A DNA stretch of 25,397 bases from JALGWN01 sp964598025 (GTDB lineage Bacteria > Arandabacterota > Arandabacteria > Arandabacterales > Arandabacteraceae): positions 1-25,397 of the forward strand of contig CAZRAU010000042.1 of assembly GCA_964598025.1 (NCBI GenBank), in the 5' to 3' direction. The position numbers were made by a program, and so were the translations under genes. This document shows positions 7,435 to 15,475 of the stretch, piece after piece. A model generated the notes under the pieces. It saw only the letters and a program-made list of their open reading frames with translations, did no database searches and was not told the origin of the DNA. How positions within the stretch are numbered: the first letter of the stretch is position 1; the number at the start of each line of letters is the position of its first letter.

Positions 7435-7463
7435 TTGAATCCCCGGGGCAAATATGGTATCAT
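7435..7463 (+). promoter_or_regulatory. Putative promoter of the secreted metallo-beta-lactamase-fold gene
   Basis: TTGAAT (7435-7440) and TATCAT (7458-7463) are 17 bases apart in an AT-rich pocket, about 74 bases before the ATG at 7537. The -10 context ATGGTATCAT is identical to that of the aconitase promoter. Confidence 0.5.
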
Positions 7464-7536
7464 ATAGATAGCGCATCAAATCCCAGGAGGCTTTGAGGGC
7501 AGGCTTATATAGGCTATTGAGAGAGGTGTAACTCCG

Positions 7537-8763
7537 ATGATCGGAAAGTCGACTGTTCTTGCTCTTGCACTTGGCTTGGCGGTGTTTGTCCTTGTGGGGT
7601 TTCCGGGTGAGTCCGGGGCGGACCTTGAGATTCACTGCATAGACGTCGGGCAGGGTGATTGTACGCTAATAGTCTCCCCTACGGGTGGGACCTTCCTCTT
7701 CGATGCCGGCCCCAACGGTAAGGGCACCAGCACCGTTATGCCCTATCTCCAGGGTCTGGGTCTTACGGCACTTGACTATGTCGCATGCTCTCACTATCAC
7801 GCGGACCACATCGGCGGGCTCGATGAAGTTGTGAACTCGCTGGGGATCGACTCCATAAGGGTTGCCGCCCTCGACCGCGGTTGGTCTTATACCACGGCCA
7901 CATATACAAGCTATGCAGCCGCCGTTGCGGCCAAGCGCACCACCATATTGGACGGGCAGGTGGTCGACCTGGGAGGAGGAGTTACCGTGACCTGTGTCGG
8001 TGTGAACGGGAACGGCCAGCTCTCTCCGCCGTTTGACGACAAGTACGACGAGAATGACCTCTGTGTCGCCCTGCTTGTGGAGTATGGCGACTTCGATTTC
8101 TTCGTCGCAGGGGATCTTTCCGGTTCGAACTCCTCATACTACCATGATATTGAAACAAGTATCGCTTCCGAAGTGGGGGATATCGATGTCTACGAGGTGG
8201 ACCACCACGGGAGCGCCAGTAACTCCAACGAGACCTTCATCTCGGCGCTTGAACCGGAAGTCTCCGTGATATCGGTCGGCAACAACTCTTACGGCCATCC
8301 CACCCAGACGGTCATTGACAGGTTGGTGAACCACGACAGCTATATTTATCAGACCGAATTGGGCAGCGGGGGCACCATCCCCTCCGGCAAAGGCGAGGTG
8401 GTCGGCGGTCATGTCGTGATTAGTGTGAACGGTGGGACTTATACGGTTGACGGTGACTCTTACAACATGGCCGGCGCGGGAGTGGACATTGTGCTTGAAG
8501 GGCTCGACCTGCGGGCCTATCCCAACCCGTTTGCCACGAGTACGACCTTCTCCTTCAACGCACCGGCCGGCCGCCGCGTGAGCCTTGGGGTTTACGATGT
8601 GACGGGCCGCCTGGTCAACGTGTTTTCCGAAGCCGATTCCAGGCAAGGGACGGTTACCTGGATGGGTACCTCGGCCAGTGGTTCCGTGGTATCGCCCGGA
8701 GTGTACTTCATACGGGCCGATGGCCCCTCCGGAGCCCTTTCAAAGAAGGTCATCAAGCGGTAG
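7537..8763 (+). CDS. Secreted ComEC-like metallo-beta-lactamase-fold hydrolase with C-terminal sorting-type domain
   Basis: This 408-aa protein begins with a clear signal peptide (hydrophobic residues about 6-22, ending SGA). Residues about 28-290 form a metallo-beta-lactamase domain of the kind found at the C-terminus of ComEC/Rec2: IHCIDVGQGDCTLI, the metal motif SHYHADHIGG (His86, His88, Asp90, His91), FFVAGDLSG with a metal Asp, and EVDHHGSASNSNE with a further His. Residues about 325-408 form an Ig-like FlgD/type IX-type tail (YPNPFATSTTFSF, LGVYDVTGRLV, SPGVYFIRA, KKVIKR). ComEC-type relatives act on nucleic acids or phosphodiesters, so an extracellular nuclease or phosphodiesterase is a reasonable inference. 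GAGAGGTG lies before the ATG. Confidence 0.85.
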   Translation: MIGKSTVLALALGLAVFVLVGFPGESGADLEIHCIDVGQGDCTLIVSPTGGTFLFDAGPNGKGTSTVMPYLQGLGLTALDYVACSHYHADHIGGLDEVVNSLGIDSIRVAALDRGWSYTTATYTSYAAAVAAKRTTILDGQVVDLGGGVTVTCVGVNGNGQLSPPFDDKYDENDLCVALLVEYGDFDFFVAGDLSGSNSSYYHDIETSIASEVGDIDVYEVDHHGSASNSNETFISALEPEVSVISVGNNSYGHPTQTVIDRLVNHDSYIYQTELGSGGTIPSGKGEVVGGHVVISVNGGTYTVDGDSYNMAGAGVDIVLEGLDLRAYPNPFATSTTFSFNAPAGRRVSLGVYDVTGRLVNVFSEADSRQGTVTWMGTSASGSVVSPGVYFIRADGPSGALSKKVIKR

Positions 8764-8789
8764 CACGCGGCATCGAATTGCCTTCGTGG

Positions 8790-8811
8790 CGTCGCGACTC
8801 CTGTCGCGACG
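8790..8811. repeat. Perfect GC-rich hairpin CGTCGCGAC-TCCT-GTCGCGACG
   Basis: A nine-base perfect inverted repeat with a four-base loop lies 27 bases after the stop of the preceding gene. The half-site GTCGCGAC is itself palindromic. There is no U-tract. It could end transcription or be a REP-type element. Confidence 0.6.
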
Positions 8812-8850
8812 AACCGTTTCTATAGCGCCGGCTCTCCGCGGCCGACGTCG

Positions 8851-8870
8851 GTCGGGTGTCCATACCCGAC
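8851..8870. repeat. Second hairpin GTCGGGT-GTCCAT-ACCCGAC
   Basis: A perfect seven-base inverted repeat with a six-base loop lies 40 bases beyond the first hairpin and just upstream of the -35 element at 8875. Together the two give a 90-base block (8784-8872) of palindromic GC-rich sequence with no coding potential. Confidence 0.5.
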
Positions 8871-8874
8871 GCGC

Positions 8875-8904
8875 TTGACATCGGGCCCTCATATGCACTA
8901 TAAA
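8875..8904 (+). promoter_or_regulatory. Strong sigma70-type promoter of the RecB-like nuclease gene
   Basis: TTGACA (8875-8880, 6/6) and TATAAA (8899-8904, 5/6) are 18 bases apart. The expected transcript starts near 8911, about 40 bases before the ATG at 8951. Confidence 0.65.
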
Positions 8905-8950
8905 GGCTATCAGTCGGTTGGTATTGGCAGCTTGGCGAAAGGTCGGATTC

Positions 8951-10144
8951 ATGCTAACCCATACCTACTCATACTCGAGACTCGAAACCTTCCGGAATTG
9001 CCCGCGGCAATTCAAAATCCAATACATAGATAATATCAAGGCCGAAACGGAGTCGATAGAGGCTTTCATGGGGGGGAGGGTGCATGAAGCCCTCGAGAGG
9101 CTCTACAAGGACGTCGGTATGACAAAACTCCCCACCAAAGATGAGGTCCTGGCGTATTTCGATGAAGCCTGGGACAAGCAGTGGCATGACCGTGTCACAA
9201 TTGTGAAGAAAGAGTATGCATCCGACAACTACAGGGAGGTGGGGCGGAAATGTGTGGCCGAATACTACGACCGGCACCATCCCTTCGTTGAAACCCGCAC
9301 CATTGCACTCGAGCACCTTGTCTTTTTCCCGCTGGATGTTGACGAGGATTACTGGATCCGGGGTTTCGTAGACCGGGTTGCCGTCACCGGCGACGGCAAG
9401 TATGAGATTCATGATTACAAGACCTCAGGCAGGCTCAAGACGCAGGGGCAGATAGACAAGGACCAGCAGCTCGCGCTTTACCAGATTGCCGTGCAGAGGG
9501 ATTGGAAGGATGCCAAGAGTGTCGAGCTCGTCTGGCACTACCTGGCCTTCGGCATCGATCTGAGGTCGACAAGAAGCATGAACGAGTTGGAAGACCTGAA
9601 GCGGGAAACCATGGAGCTTATACATTCCATCGAAAGCGAGACCGACTTCAGGCCCAAGGAAAGTGCCCTGTGCAGCTGGTGTGCGTATCAGGAGTATTGT
9701 CCCGCAAAGAAGCATCTGTTCCTGACCGGCGGCCTCCCTCGGAATCAATACCTGGATGAGCCTGGCGTCAGGCTGGTGAACAAGTACGCCGAACTGGATA
9801 TGAAGAAGGCCGCCCTGGATACGGAGATAGAGCAAGTCAAAGCCGCCCTGATCGAATACGCCCGCAAGCATGAGATCGAGGTTGTGAAGGGAAGCGACCA
9901 CCGCGTGCTGGTGAGATTCTATAAGGGCTTGTCTTTCCCGAAACGGGAGGACCCCGGCAGGCAGGCACTGGAAGACCTGGTCAAGGCATCGGGACTATGG
10001 GAGAGGGTCTCAGCGATGAGCCCGGTGAGCCTTGCGAAACTCGTCGAACGGGGCGATCTTGACGGCGAATTGGCCCGGAAGATCGCCGCGATGGGCAAGG
10101 AAGAGGTGAGGCCCTGGGTGAAGCTCAGCGGCCCTGACAGGTGA
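8951..10144 (+). CDS. RecB/Cas4-type PD-(D/E)XK nuclease with Fe-S cluster motif
   Basis: This 397-aa protein has all marks of the RecB-like nuclease superfamily. In order: YSRLETFRNCPRQF with Cys17, GGRVHEAL with His45, GFVDRV with Asp141, EIHDYKTS with Asp155 and Lys157 (the D-x-K core), and QLALYQIA (Q173-x3-Y177). They are followed by Cys241-x2-Cys244-x5-Cys250 (LCSWCAYQEYCP). Cys17 with this cluster is the C...CxxCx5C arrangement that binds [4Fe-4S] in AddB and Cas4. The last 130 residues hold a coiled coil (AELDMKKAALDTEIEQVKAA) and an unrecognised end. No helicase motor is present and no addA, recBCD or cas genes are beside it. ATG 8951 is used; the longer reading begins with TTG. It has its own promoter. 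A DNA repair or processing role is likely. Confidence 0.88.
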   Translation: MLTHTYSYSRLETFRNCPRQFKIQYIDNIKAETESIEAFMGGRVHEALERLYKDVGMTKLPTKDEVLAYFDEAWDKQWHDRVTIVKKEYASDNYREVGRKCVAEYYDRHHPFVETRTIALEHLVFFPLDVDEDYWIRGFVDRVAVTGDGKYEIHDYKTSGRLKTQGQIDKDQQLALYQIAVQRDWKDAKSVELVWHYLAFGIDLRSTRSMNELEDLKRETMELIHSIESETDFRPKESALCSWCAYQEYCPAKKHLFLTGGLPRNQYLDEPGVRLVNKYAELDMKKAALDTEIEQVKAALIEYARKHEIEVVKGSDHRVLVRFYKGLSFPKREDPGRQALEDLVKASGLWERVSAMSPVSLAKLVERGDLDGELARKIAAMGKEEVRPWVKLSGPDR

Positions 10145-10166
10145 GCGGGCCGGGCCTCGGGCACGG

Positions 10167-10195
10167 TTGACATCCCTGCCCTTCCATGAGACAAT
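10167..10195 (+). promoter_or_regulatory. Putative promoter of the alpha/beta-hydrolase gene
   Basis: TTGACA (10167-10172, 6/6) and GACAAT (10190-10195, 4/6) are 17 bases apart, 30 bases before the ATG at 10225. The -35 is perfect and the -10 is weak. Confidence 0.45.
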
Positions 10196-10224
10196 AAGCG
10201 TGGAGAAGTGGCGCGTCGATCCCT

Positions 10225-11166
10225 ATGATACCAAAGAGATTGGTCCTAGGCTTTGCGTTATTGGCAGGTTTCGGGATGCTGCCGATGTCGTGTTCGCATC
10301 CCGATATGCGTCTGGGCATGGGGGATGGTGAAGGGGTAAGGCTGTCTTACAGGGTGATCGGGAAAGGCCTGCCTGTAGTTGTAATCCACGACGGCCCCGG
10401 GTTTGAGAAGTCCCTGATGTACGGGGGCTTCGATCCGCTTGCATCCGATCTCAGGGTGATATACTACGATCAGCGCGGCTGTGGTAGGTCCCAGCCGCTT
10501 TCGCCGGTAATACCATCGACCGTGGAGGTCAATGTTGAAGACCTCGAGGCCCTGAGGCGCTATTTTCACCTTCCCCGGATTTCGCTCGCCGCCCATGGTT
10601 GGGGCGCCGTCATTGCCATCGAGTATGCCCGGAAGTACGGCAAGTACGTGGATTCGATGATCCTCATAACGCCGCTCTCGCCCTTCTCGCCCGGGCCTCG
10701 CCTGGAGCGCGTGGGGGACGCGCTTTCGGATGAGGACAGGCACAGGCTGTTGCAGATTACCAATCACCCTGCGCTGTCCATGCTTGAGAAGCGCGAGGCC
10801 GTGATGCGTACGATAATGCCGCTGCTGTTCTATCGAAAAGAGGGCCTTGATTATGTGGACCTCAATGAAATCCGGTACGCGCCGGATGTCAACATAAGGC
10901 TGAATGAGGACCTCAGGTCCCTGGACCTGCTCCGGATGCTCCCTGCGGTGGATGTGCCGACGCTTGTCGTGGTGGGAAGGAACGACATCCTCACCCCCAT
11001 GATGGATCAGATGGCGTATGCAGACGGCATTCAATCATCCTGCGCCATTGTCTTCAATGATAGCGGCCATTTCCCGTTCCTGGAGGAACGGAAGCTCTTC
11101 ACAAGTGTGGCCAAGGAGTTCTTGCTTCACGGCCAGCTTCCCGCGCTGGTCTGGGCGCATCCCTGA
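10225..11166 (+). CDS. Exported alpha/beta-hydrolase (proline iminopeptidase-like) lacking the nucleophilic Ser
   Basis: This 313-aa protein has the alpha/beta-hydrolase fold and is closest in motif style to prolyl aminopeptidases: VVVIHDGPGFEKS (oxyanion HGGPG-type block) and VIYYDQRGCGRSQP. The nucleophile elbow, normally G-x-S-x-G, reads AAHGWGA at residues 122-128, so position 125 is Gly (codon GGT) instead of Ser. The acid (Asp254 in VVGRNDILTP) and the histidine (His282 in NDSGHFPF) are still present. A signal sequence is present (residues about 5-20), followed by LPMSC, an imperfect lipobox, so it is probably exported and perhaps lipid-anchored. Length is normal and the frame is open. 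It is either a pseudoenzyme or an early loss of function. The SD is weak. Confidence 0.8.
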   Translation: MIPKRLVLGFALLAGFGMLPMSCSHPDMRLGMGDGEGVRLSYRVIGKGLPVVVIHDGPGFEKSLMYGGFDPLASDLRVIYYDQRGCGRSQPLSPVIPSTVEVNVEDLEALRRYFHLPRISLAAHGWGAVIAIEYARKYGKYVDSMILITPLSPFSPGPRLERVGDALSDEDRHRLLQITNHPALSMLEKREAVMRTIMPLLFYRKEGLDYVDLNEIRYAPDVNIRLNEDLRSLDLLRMLPAVDVPTLVVVGRNDILTPMMDQMAYADGIQSSCAIVFNDSGHFPFLEERKLFTSVAKEFLLHGQLPALVWAHP

Positions 11167-11394
11167 ACCCCTCAGACCTCGGTGTCGGGCTTTGCGCACC
11201 TGCATTTCCCATGTGCAAGCATGCAAGCCTGACGCCGGCTTGGTGCCCCCGATTCGGCTCCGGCAGTTGCAAATGTGGGCTTGTTGCGGTAGCCTCCGTG
11301 TGAGGCGATGGCCGCCGTTCACATCGGTCCGGGCCGCGGCATCGCGGCTTGGGTCTGTGAGACTCGGGCCCGGCCGTCCAGGATGGGAGGGGGC
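11167..11394. other. Intergenic stretch without a recognised feature
   Basis: This 228-base gap contains no RNA gene, clear promoter or terminator that I can support. The downstream frame stays open back to 11308, but that extension lacks an SD and would bury the signal peptide, so I treat it as non-coding. Confidence 0.4.
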
Positions 11395-12438
11395 ATGTTG
11401 CTTCGGCAATACCACAGGGCATCTCCTGTAAGCCTTGTTTCGAAGAGGTGCATGATCTTCGCGGTTCTTGCAGCCGCGTGTGTGTTGATAGCCGTTGCAA
11501 CGGGTATTGCGGCGGATCCGGTGATGGATGAAGCCAGGGATCTCGTGGAGCGGCGCAAGAACGAGGCGGCGCTCCCCCTACTTGAGCAGGTCCTCGAAGC
11601 CGATGATGCAAACGACGAAGCGCACCATCTCATTACCAAGGTCTTGCTGCGCATGCAGCGGCACGACGAGGCCAGGAAGCACGGCGAGCGCGCGATCGAG
11701 CTCAACGATTCCGTTTCGGACTACTACCTCTGGCTGGCGAGGGCATATCTGGCCGAGGCGGTGGAGTCGGGTGTCATAAACGCGTTTCGGTACGCCAGGA
11801 AGGGCAAGAGCACTTATGAAAAGGCCCTGGCCTGCGATTCGACCAATGCCGAGGCCCGGCTGGAGCTCAGCATGTATCTCATAGCGGCCCCCGGGATTAT
11901 GGGTGGGGACCGTGATGAGGGCAAGCGGCAGGCGCGTCTCGTGGAGCAGCAGGACTCGCTCTATGGCGCCTACGCCTGGGCGAGCGTTCATGAGCGGGAC
12001 AAGGAGATGGACAAAGTGGAAGTCGCCCTGAGGAGAGCCGTGGAACTCGATACATCGAGCACCTATTACGCCCGCTATGCCCTTGGGTACTTCCTTGACC
12101 GAAGTGGGCAGTATGACAAGGCCGTTGATGTATTCAAGGCCATTCTCGAGAACAAGCCCGATGAAATGAGCGCCGTCTTTCAGGTCGGCAAGATCTGTGT
12201 GATAACCGAAGGCGATATCGATGAGGCCGAACGCTGCTTCAAGCGCTACCTCGAAGTCGAAGCGCCACCCAATGCCCCCAGCTGGGCCGCCGCCCATTGG
12301 CGCCTGGGGATGGTCTATGAAATCCAGGGGAAGCTCGACCTGGCCCTGGCTGAGCTCCGGAAGGCCGTGGAGCTCGCCCCCCGAAACAAGGAATTCCGGA
12401 AGACCCTCAAGAACCTCGAAAAGAAAACCAAGAAATAG
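11395..12438 (+). CDS. Exported tetratricopeptide-repeat protein
   Basis: This 347-aa protein has a hydrophobic signal (residues about 20-41, MIFAVLAAACVLIAVATGIAA) followed by tandem helical TPR units. Typical TPR positions are seen in EAALPLLEQVLEADDANDEA, EARKHGERAIELNDSVSDYY, TYEKALACDSTNAEARLELS, VALRRAVELDTSSTYYARYA, KAVDVFKAILENKPDEMSAV and LALAELRKAVELAPRNKEF. TPR proteins serve as protein-binding scaffolds, so no enzyme activity is implied. ATG 11395 is taken because GGAGG (11386-11390) precedes it. ATG 11452, just ahead of the hydrophobic core, also has GAGG and would give a tidier signal peptide, so the start is uncertain. The C-terminus is Lys-rich (KNLEKKTKK). Confidence 0.82.
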   Translation: MLLRQYHRASPVSLVSKRCMIFAVLAAACVLIAVATGIAADPVMDEARDLVERRKNEAALPLLEQVLEADDANDEAHHLITKVLLRMQRHDEARKHGERAIELNDSVSDYYLWLARAYLAEAVESGVINAFRYARKGKSTYEKALACDSTNAEARLELSMYLIAAPGIMGGDRDEGKRQARLVEQQDSLYGAYAWASVHERDKEMDKVEVALRRAVELDTSSTYYARYALGYFLDRSGQYDKAVDVFKAILENKPDEMSAVFQVGKICVITEGDIDEAERCFKRYLEVEAPPNAPSWAAAHWRLGMVYEIQGKLDLALAELRKAVELAPRNKEFRKTLKNLEKKTKK

Positions 12439-12538
12439 GGCCGCACGGGGCGACGCTCGAATGTGGGGCCGCGCCGCTGCCGACGGGCTGGGGCAAAACA
12501 AGGGCCGACTTTGCAAGATAGGCCGGCCGAGACGGGCG

Positions 12539-12567
12539 TTGCCTCAGGTCCAGGGTTTTGTTATGCT
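12539..12567 (+). promoter_or_regulatory. Putative extended -10 promoter of the ornithine aminotransferase gene
   Basis: TTGCCT (12539-12544) and TATGCT (12562-12567) are 17 bases apart, with TG at 12559-12560 forming an extended -10. It lies about 70 bases before the GTG start at 12637. Confidence 0.35.
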
Positions 12568-12636
12568 CATCTTGTACTACTTCTTTGCTCTTTTCTTTTA
12601 TCGGGCTTGACCTTGTCAATGGGAGGGACGACTGCC

Positions 12637-13851
12637 GTGGAAACGAGACAACTATCATCGGAGAATCTTATCAGGCTTGCCGAGGAGTACAGCGCGCACA
12701 ATTACCATCCCCTACCTGTAGTCTTATCCAGAGGTGAGCGGGTCTGGGTTTGGGATGTCGAGGGCCGCAAGTATATGGACATGCTCAGTTCCTATTCGGC
12801 CCTTAACCAGGGCCATCTCCATCCGCGGGTGCTGGAGGCGGCGCGAAATCAGCTGGGCCGGCTCACGCTGACATCCAGGGCATTCCACAATGACAGGTTC
12901 AGTGCTTTCTGCGAGCTCATGTGTAAGACGTGTGACCAGGAAAGCGTGTTGCTTATGAATACCGGCGCCGAGGCTGTAGAGACCGCCCTGAAGGCCGCCA
13001 GAAAATGGGGCTACCAGGTCAAGGGCGTTCCCGAGGCCAAGGCGGAGATCATAGTCTGCGAGAACAACTTCCACGGTAGAACCACGACCATCGTGGGATT
13101 TTCCTCCGAGGAGCAGTATCGTAAAGGTTTCGGGCCGTTCGGTCCGGGATTCAAGATGATCCCCTATAGCAATCTGGAGGCCCTCAAGAACGCCATTACA
13201 CCGAATACGGTGGGCTTCTTGGTGGAACCGATTCAGGGCGAGGCAGGCATCATAATCCCGCATGAGGGCTATATCAAGGGAGCCTCAGAGATTCTCAAGG
13301 CCAATAACGTGTTGCTCATGCTGGACGAGATCCAGACCGGATTGGGCAGGGCGGGCAGACTCTTCTGCTACGAGTATGACGGCGTGAAGCCTGACGTTCT
13401 GATTGTCGGCAAGGCGCTTGGTGGTGGAGTTTTCCCGGTATCGGGCATGCTCGCGGCCAAAGAGGTTATGGATGTCTTCACCCCGGGTGATCATGGCAGC
13501 ACCTTCGGGGGCAACCCCATGGCGTGCGCGATCGGAACGGCCGCCATCGAGGTCATTCTGGATGAGGACCTGCCTGCCAGAGCGTTTGAGCTGGGCGGCT
13601 ATTTCATGGATAAGCTGATCCACATCGGTTCTCCCCATGTTAGGGAAGTGCGGGGAAGGGGCCTTCTCATAGGGGTCGAGATAAAGGAGAGCTCGGGTAC
13701 GGCGAGGCCCTATTGCGAGCATCTCATGGAGCTCGGCATCCTGGCGAAGGAGACCCATCACCAGGTGATAAGGTTCGCACCGCCTCTTGTGATTACAAAG
13801 GATGAGATCGACTGGGCCCTGGAGCGCATTGCCAAGGTGCTCGCCGGCTGA
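12637..13851 (+). CDS. rocD: Ornithine aminotransferase (class III PLP)
   Basis: It transfers the delta-amino group of ornithine to 2-oxoglutarate, giving glutamate semialdehyde, which links arginine/ornithine breakdown to proline and glutamate. The 404-aa length fits. Motifs: AHNYHPLPVVLSRGERVWVWD at the start, MLSSYSALNQGHLHP (typical of ornithine aminotransferases), NTGAEAVETALKAARKW (PLP phosphate), FHGRTTT, LVEPIQGEAGII, LMLDEIQTGLGRAG, the PLP lysine Lys259 in IVGKALGGGVFPVS, and HGSTFGGNPMACA. GTG 12637 is chosen because GGGAGGG (12621-12627) lies nine bases upstream; ATG 12619 would place the SD inside the gene. An alternative would be another class III omega-aminotransferase, but the SAYSAxNQGH-like block argues for RocD. 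Confidence 0.88.
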   Translation: METRQLSSENLIRLAEEYSAHNYHPLPVVLSRGERVWVWDVEGRKYMDMLSSYSALNQGHLHPRVLEAARNQLGRLTLTSRAFHNDRFSAFCELMCKTCDQESVLLMNTGAEAVETALKAARKWGYQVKGVPEAKAEIIVCENNFHGRTTTIVGFSSEEQYRKGFGPFGPGFKMIPYSNLEALKNAITPNTVGFLVEPIQGEAGIIIPHEGYIKGASEILKANNVLLMLDEIQTGLGRAGRLFCYEYDGVKPDVLIVGKALGGGVFPVSGMLAAKEVMDVFTPGDHGSTFGGNPMACAIGTAAIEVILDEDLPARAFELGGYFMDKLIHIGSPHVREVRGRGLLIGVEIKESSGTARPYCEHLMELGILAKETHHQVIRFAPPLVITKDEIDWALERIAKVLAG

Positions 13852-14014
13852 TCCGGCCTGAACTTCGGAAACAGTGCACCGATCGACGCCGGGCATGGAA
13901 ACCCGCCGCTACATAATCTTGTCCGCGCCCCGGGCGGTCCTGCGATATGTCTTCTCCAAGGACGACCAGTGCGGTAGAGTATACGAGAGACCCTATCCCA
14001 ACACGGAGGTGACT

Positions 14015-15475
14015 GTGACCAAGCAACGAGCCGCCGGCGGCGCCTGCCGCATAGTCTTACTAGTTCTACTACTTGTCCTGGGCGCCCTGGTCTGCGCGTC
14101 CTGCCAGTCCAGGCCGTGCATCCGGACGGAACCGTCTGCGGAACGGGACTTCCCGGGGGCCGAGCTCGTGCCGGTCAAGCACCCGGAGTGGAGTTACAAC
14201 ACCGGCATCTATGAGGTCAACGTCCGGCAGTACTCGCCGGGCGGGACCTTCGCCGAGTTCGAGGAGCATCTGCCCAGGCTTAAGGAAATGGGAGTCGGCA
14301 TCCTGTGGTTTATGCCCATTCACCCCGTCGGCCGGGAGAACCGCAAGGGCACGCTGGGGAGCTACTATTCGGTGAAGGACTACTATGGGGTAAACCCTGA
14401 GTTCGGAACGCTGGAAGAATTCAAGAAGCTGGTGGGCAAGATCCACGATATGGGTATGTATGTGATAATAGACTGGGTCGCCAATCACACGGCCTGGGAC
14501 AACCCGCTTACCAGGGAGCATCCCGATTGGTTCATCCGGGATATCCACGGCGACCTGGTCCCGCCCGTGGATGACTGGAGCGATGTCGTCGATCTCAACT
14601 ACGGTAAGCCGGAGCTCTGGTACTACATGATCGATGCCATGAAATTCTGGGTCCGGGACGTTGGTATCGACGGTTTCCGTTGCGACGTAGCGGGTATGGT
14701 CCCGCTGGATTTCTGGAATGTCGCCAGAGCCGAGCTGGATGAGGTGAAGCCTGTATTCATGCTCGCCGAATGGGAAGCGCCGGAGGCCCATAACCATGCC
14801 TTTGACATGACCTATAACTGGGGCCTGTACCATCTGATGAACAGGATCGCCAAGGGGTTGCTGCCCGCCAGCGCCGCAGGCATCTATATGGAACGGGATG
14901 CCGACATCTATTCGCCGGCGTCCTACCGGATGCTCTTCACCTCCAACCATGACGAGAATTCCTGGAACGGGACGGCACTGGAGCGGATGGGTCCGGCGGC
15001 GCCGGCCCTGGCGGTGCTATCGGCCACACTGGATGGCATGCCGCTGGTCTATAGCGGGCAGGAAGCTGGCCTGGACAAGCGCCTGGAGTTTTTTGAGAAG
15101 GATGAGATCTCCTGGGCCCCGCATGAGATGGGCCGGCTCTATGCGAGGCTGCTCAATCTGAAACGAGAGAATCGCGCGCTTTGGAACGGTGACGCCGGCG
15201 GGAAAGCCGAATGGGTCCACACGTCGAACGACCGGGCGGCCTTCGCGTTTGCAAGGAAGCGGTCGGGGGATCGGGTCTTTGTTGTCCTCAATCTCACGGG
15301 CGACCCGCAGGCGGTATCGCTTGAGGGTGATGCTCATGCCGGGACATACATGGATATTTTCTCAGGCGAGACCGTGGCCGTTGAAGCGGACACGCGATTC
15401 GAGCTCCGGCCCTGGGGATTCAGGGTGCTCGCCTATTCAGAGCCCGGCCGGGGGCTGCTTCCAGGCCCGAGGTGA
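14015..15475 (+). CDS. GH13 alpha-amylase family lipoprotein
   Basis: This 486-aa protein hydrolyses or rearranges alpha-glucans by family membership. All four GH13 regions are present: DWVANHT (I), GFRCDVAGM with nucleophile Asp224 (II), MLAEWE with acid/base Glu252 (III), and FTSNHDENS with Asp313 (IV). A C-terminal beta domain (about 405-480) follows the barrel (FVVLNLTGDP, FELRPWGFRVL). The N-terminus has a basic patch and a Leu/Val-rich segment ending VCASCQS, a probable lipoprotein signal with a non-canonical lipobox. GTG 14015 is chosen for its CGGAGGTGA site; the longer reading from 13874 is not supported. The substrate (starch, maltodextrin, trehalose-type) cannot be decided. It starts 163 bases after rocD and has no clear promoter of its own. 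Confidence 0.88.
   Translation: MTKQRAAGGACRIVLLVLLLVLGALVCASCQSRPCIRTEPSAERDFPGAELVPVKHPEWSYNTGIYEVNVRQYSPGGTFAEFEEHLPRLKEMGVGILWFMPIHPVGRENRKGTLGSYYSVKDYYGVNPEFGTLEEFKKLVGKIHDMGMYVIIDWVANHTAWDNPLTREHPDWFIRDIHGDLVPPVDDWSDVVDLNYGKPELWYYMIDAMKFWVRDVGIDGFRCDVAGMVPLDFWNVARAELDEVKPVFMLAEWEAPEAHNHAFDMTYNWGLYHLMNRIAKGLLPASAAGIYMERDADIYSPASYRMLFTSNHDENSWNGTALERMGPAAPALAVLSATLDGMPLVYSGQEAGLDKRLEFFEKDEISWAPHEMGRLYARLLNLKRENRALWNGDAGGKAEWVHTSNDRAAFAFARKRSGDRVFVVLNLTGDPQAVSLEGDAHAGTYMDIFSGETVAVEADTRFELRPWGFRVLAYSEPGRGLLPGPR

Noticed and set aside
8951..10144. Cas4 of a CRISPR system or a defence-island nuclease
   Set aside because: No cas genes, repeats or other defence genes are nearby, and the protein is about twice the length of Cas4.
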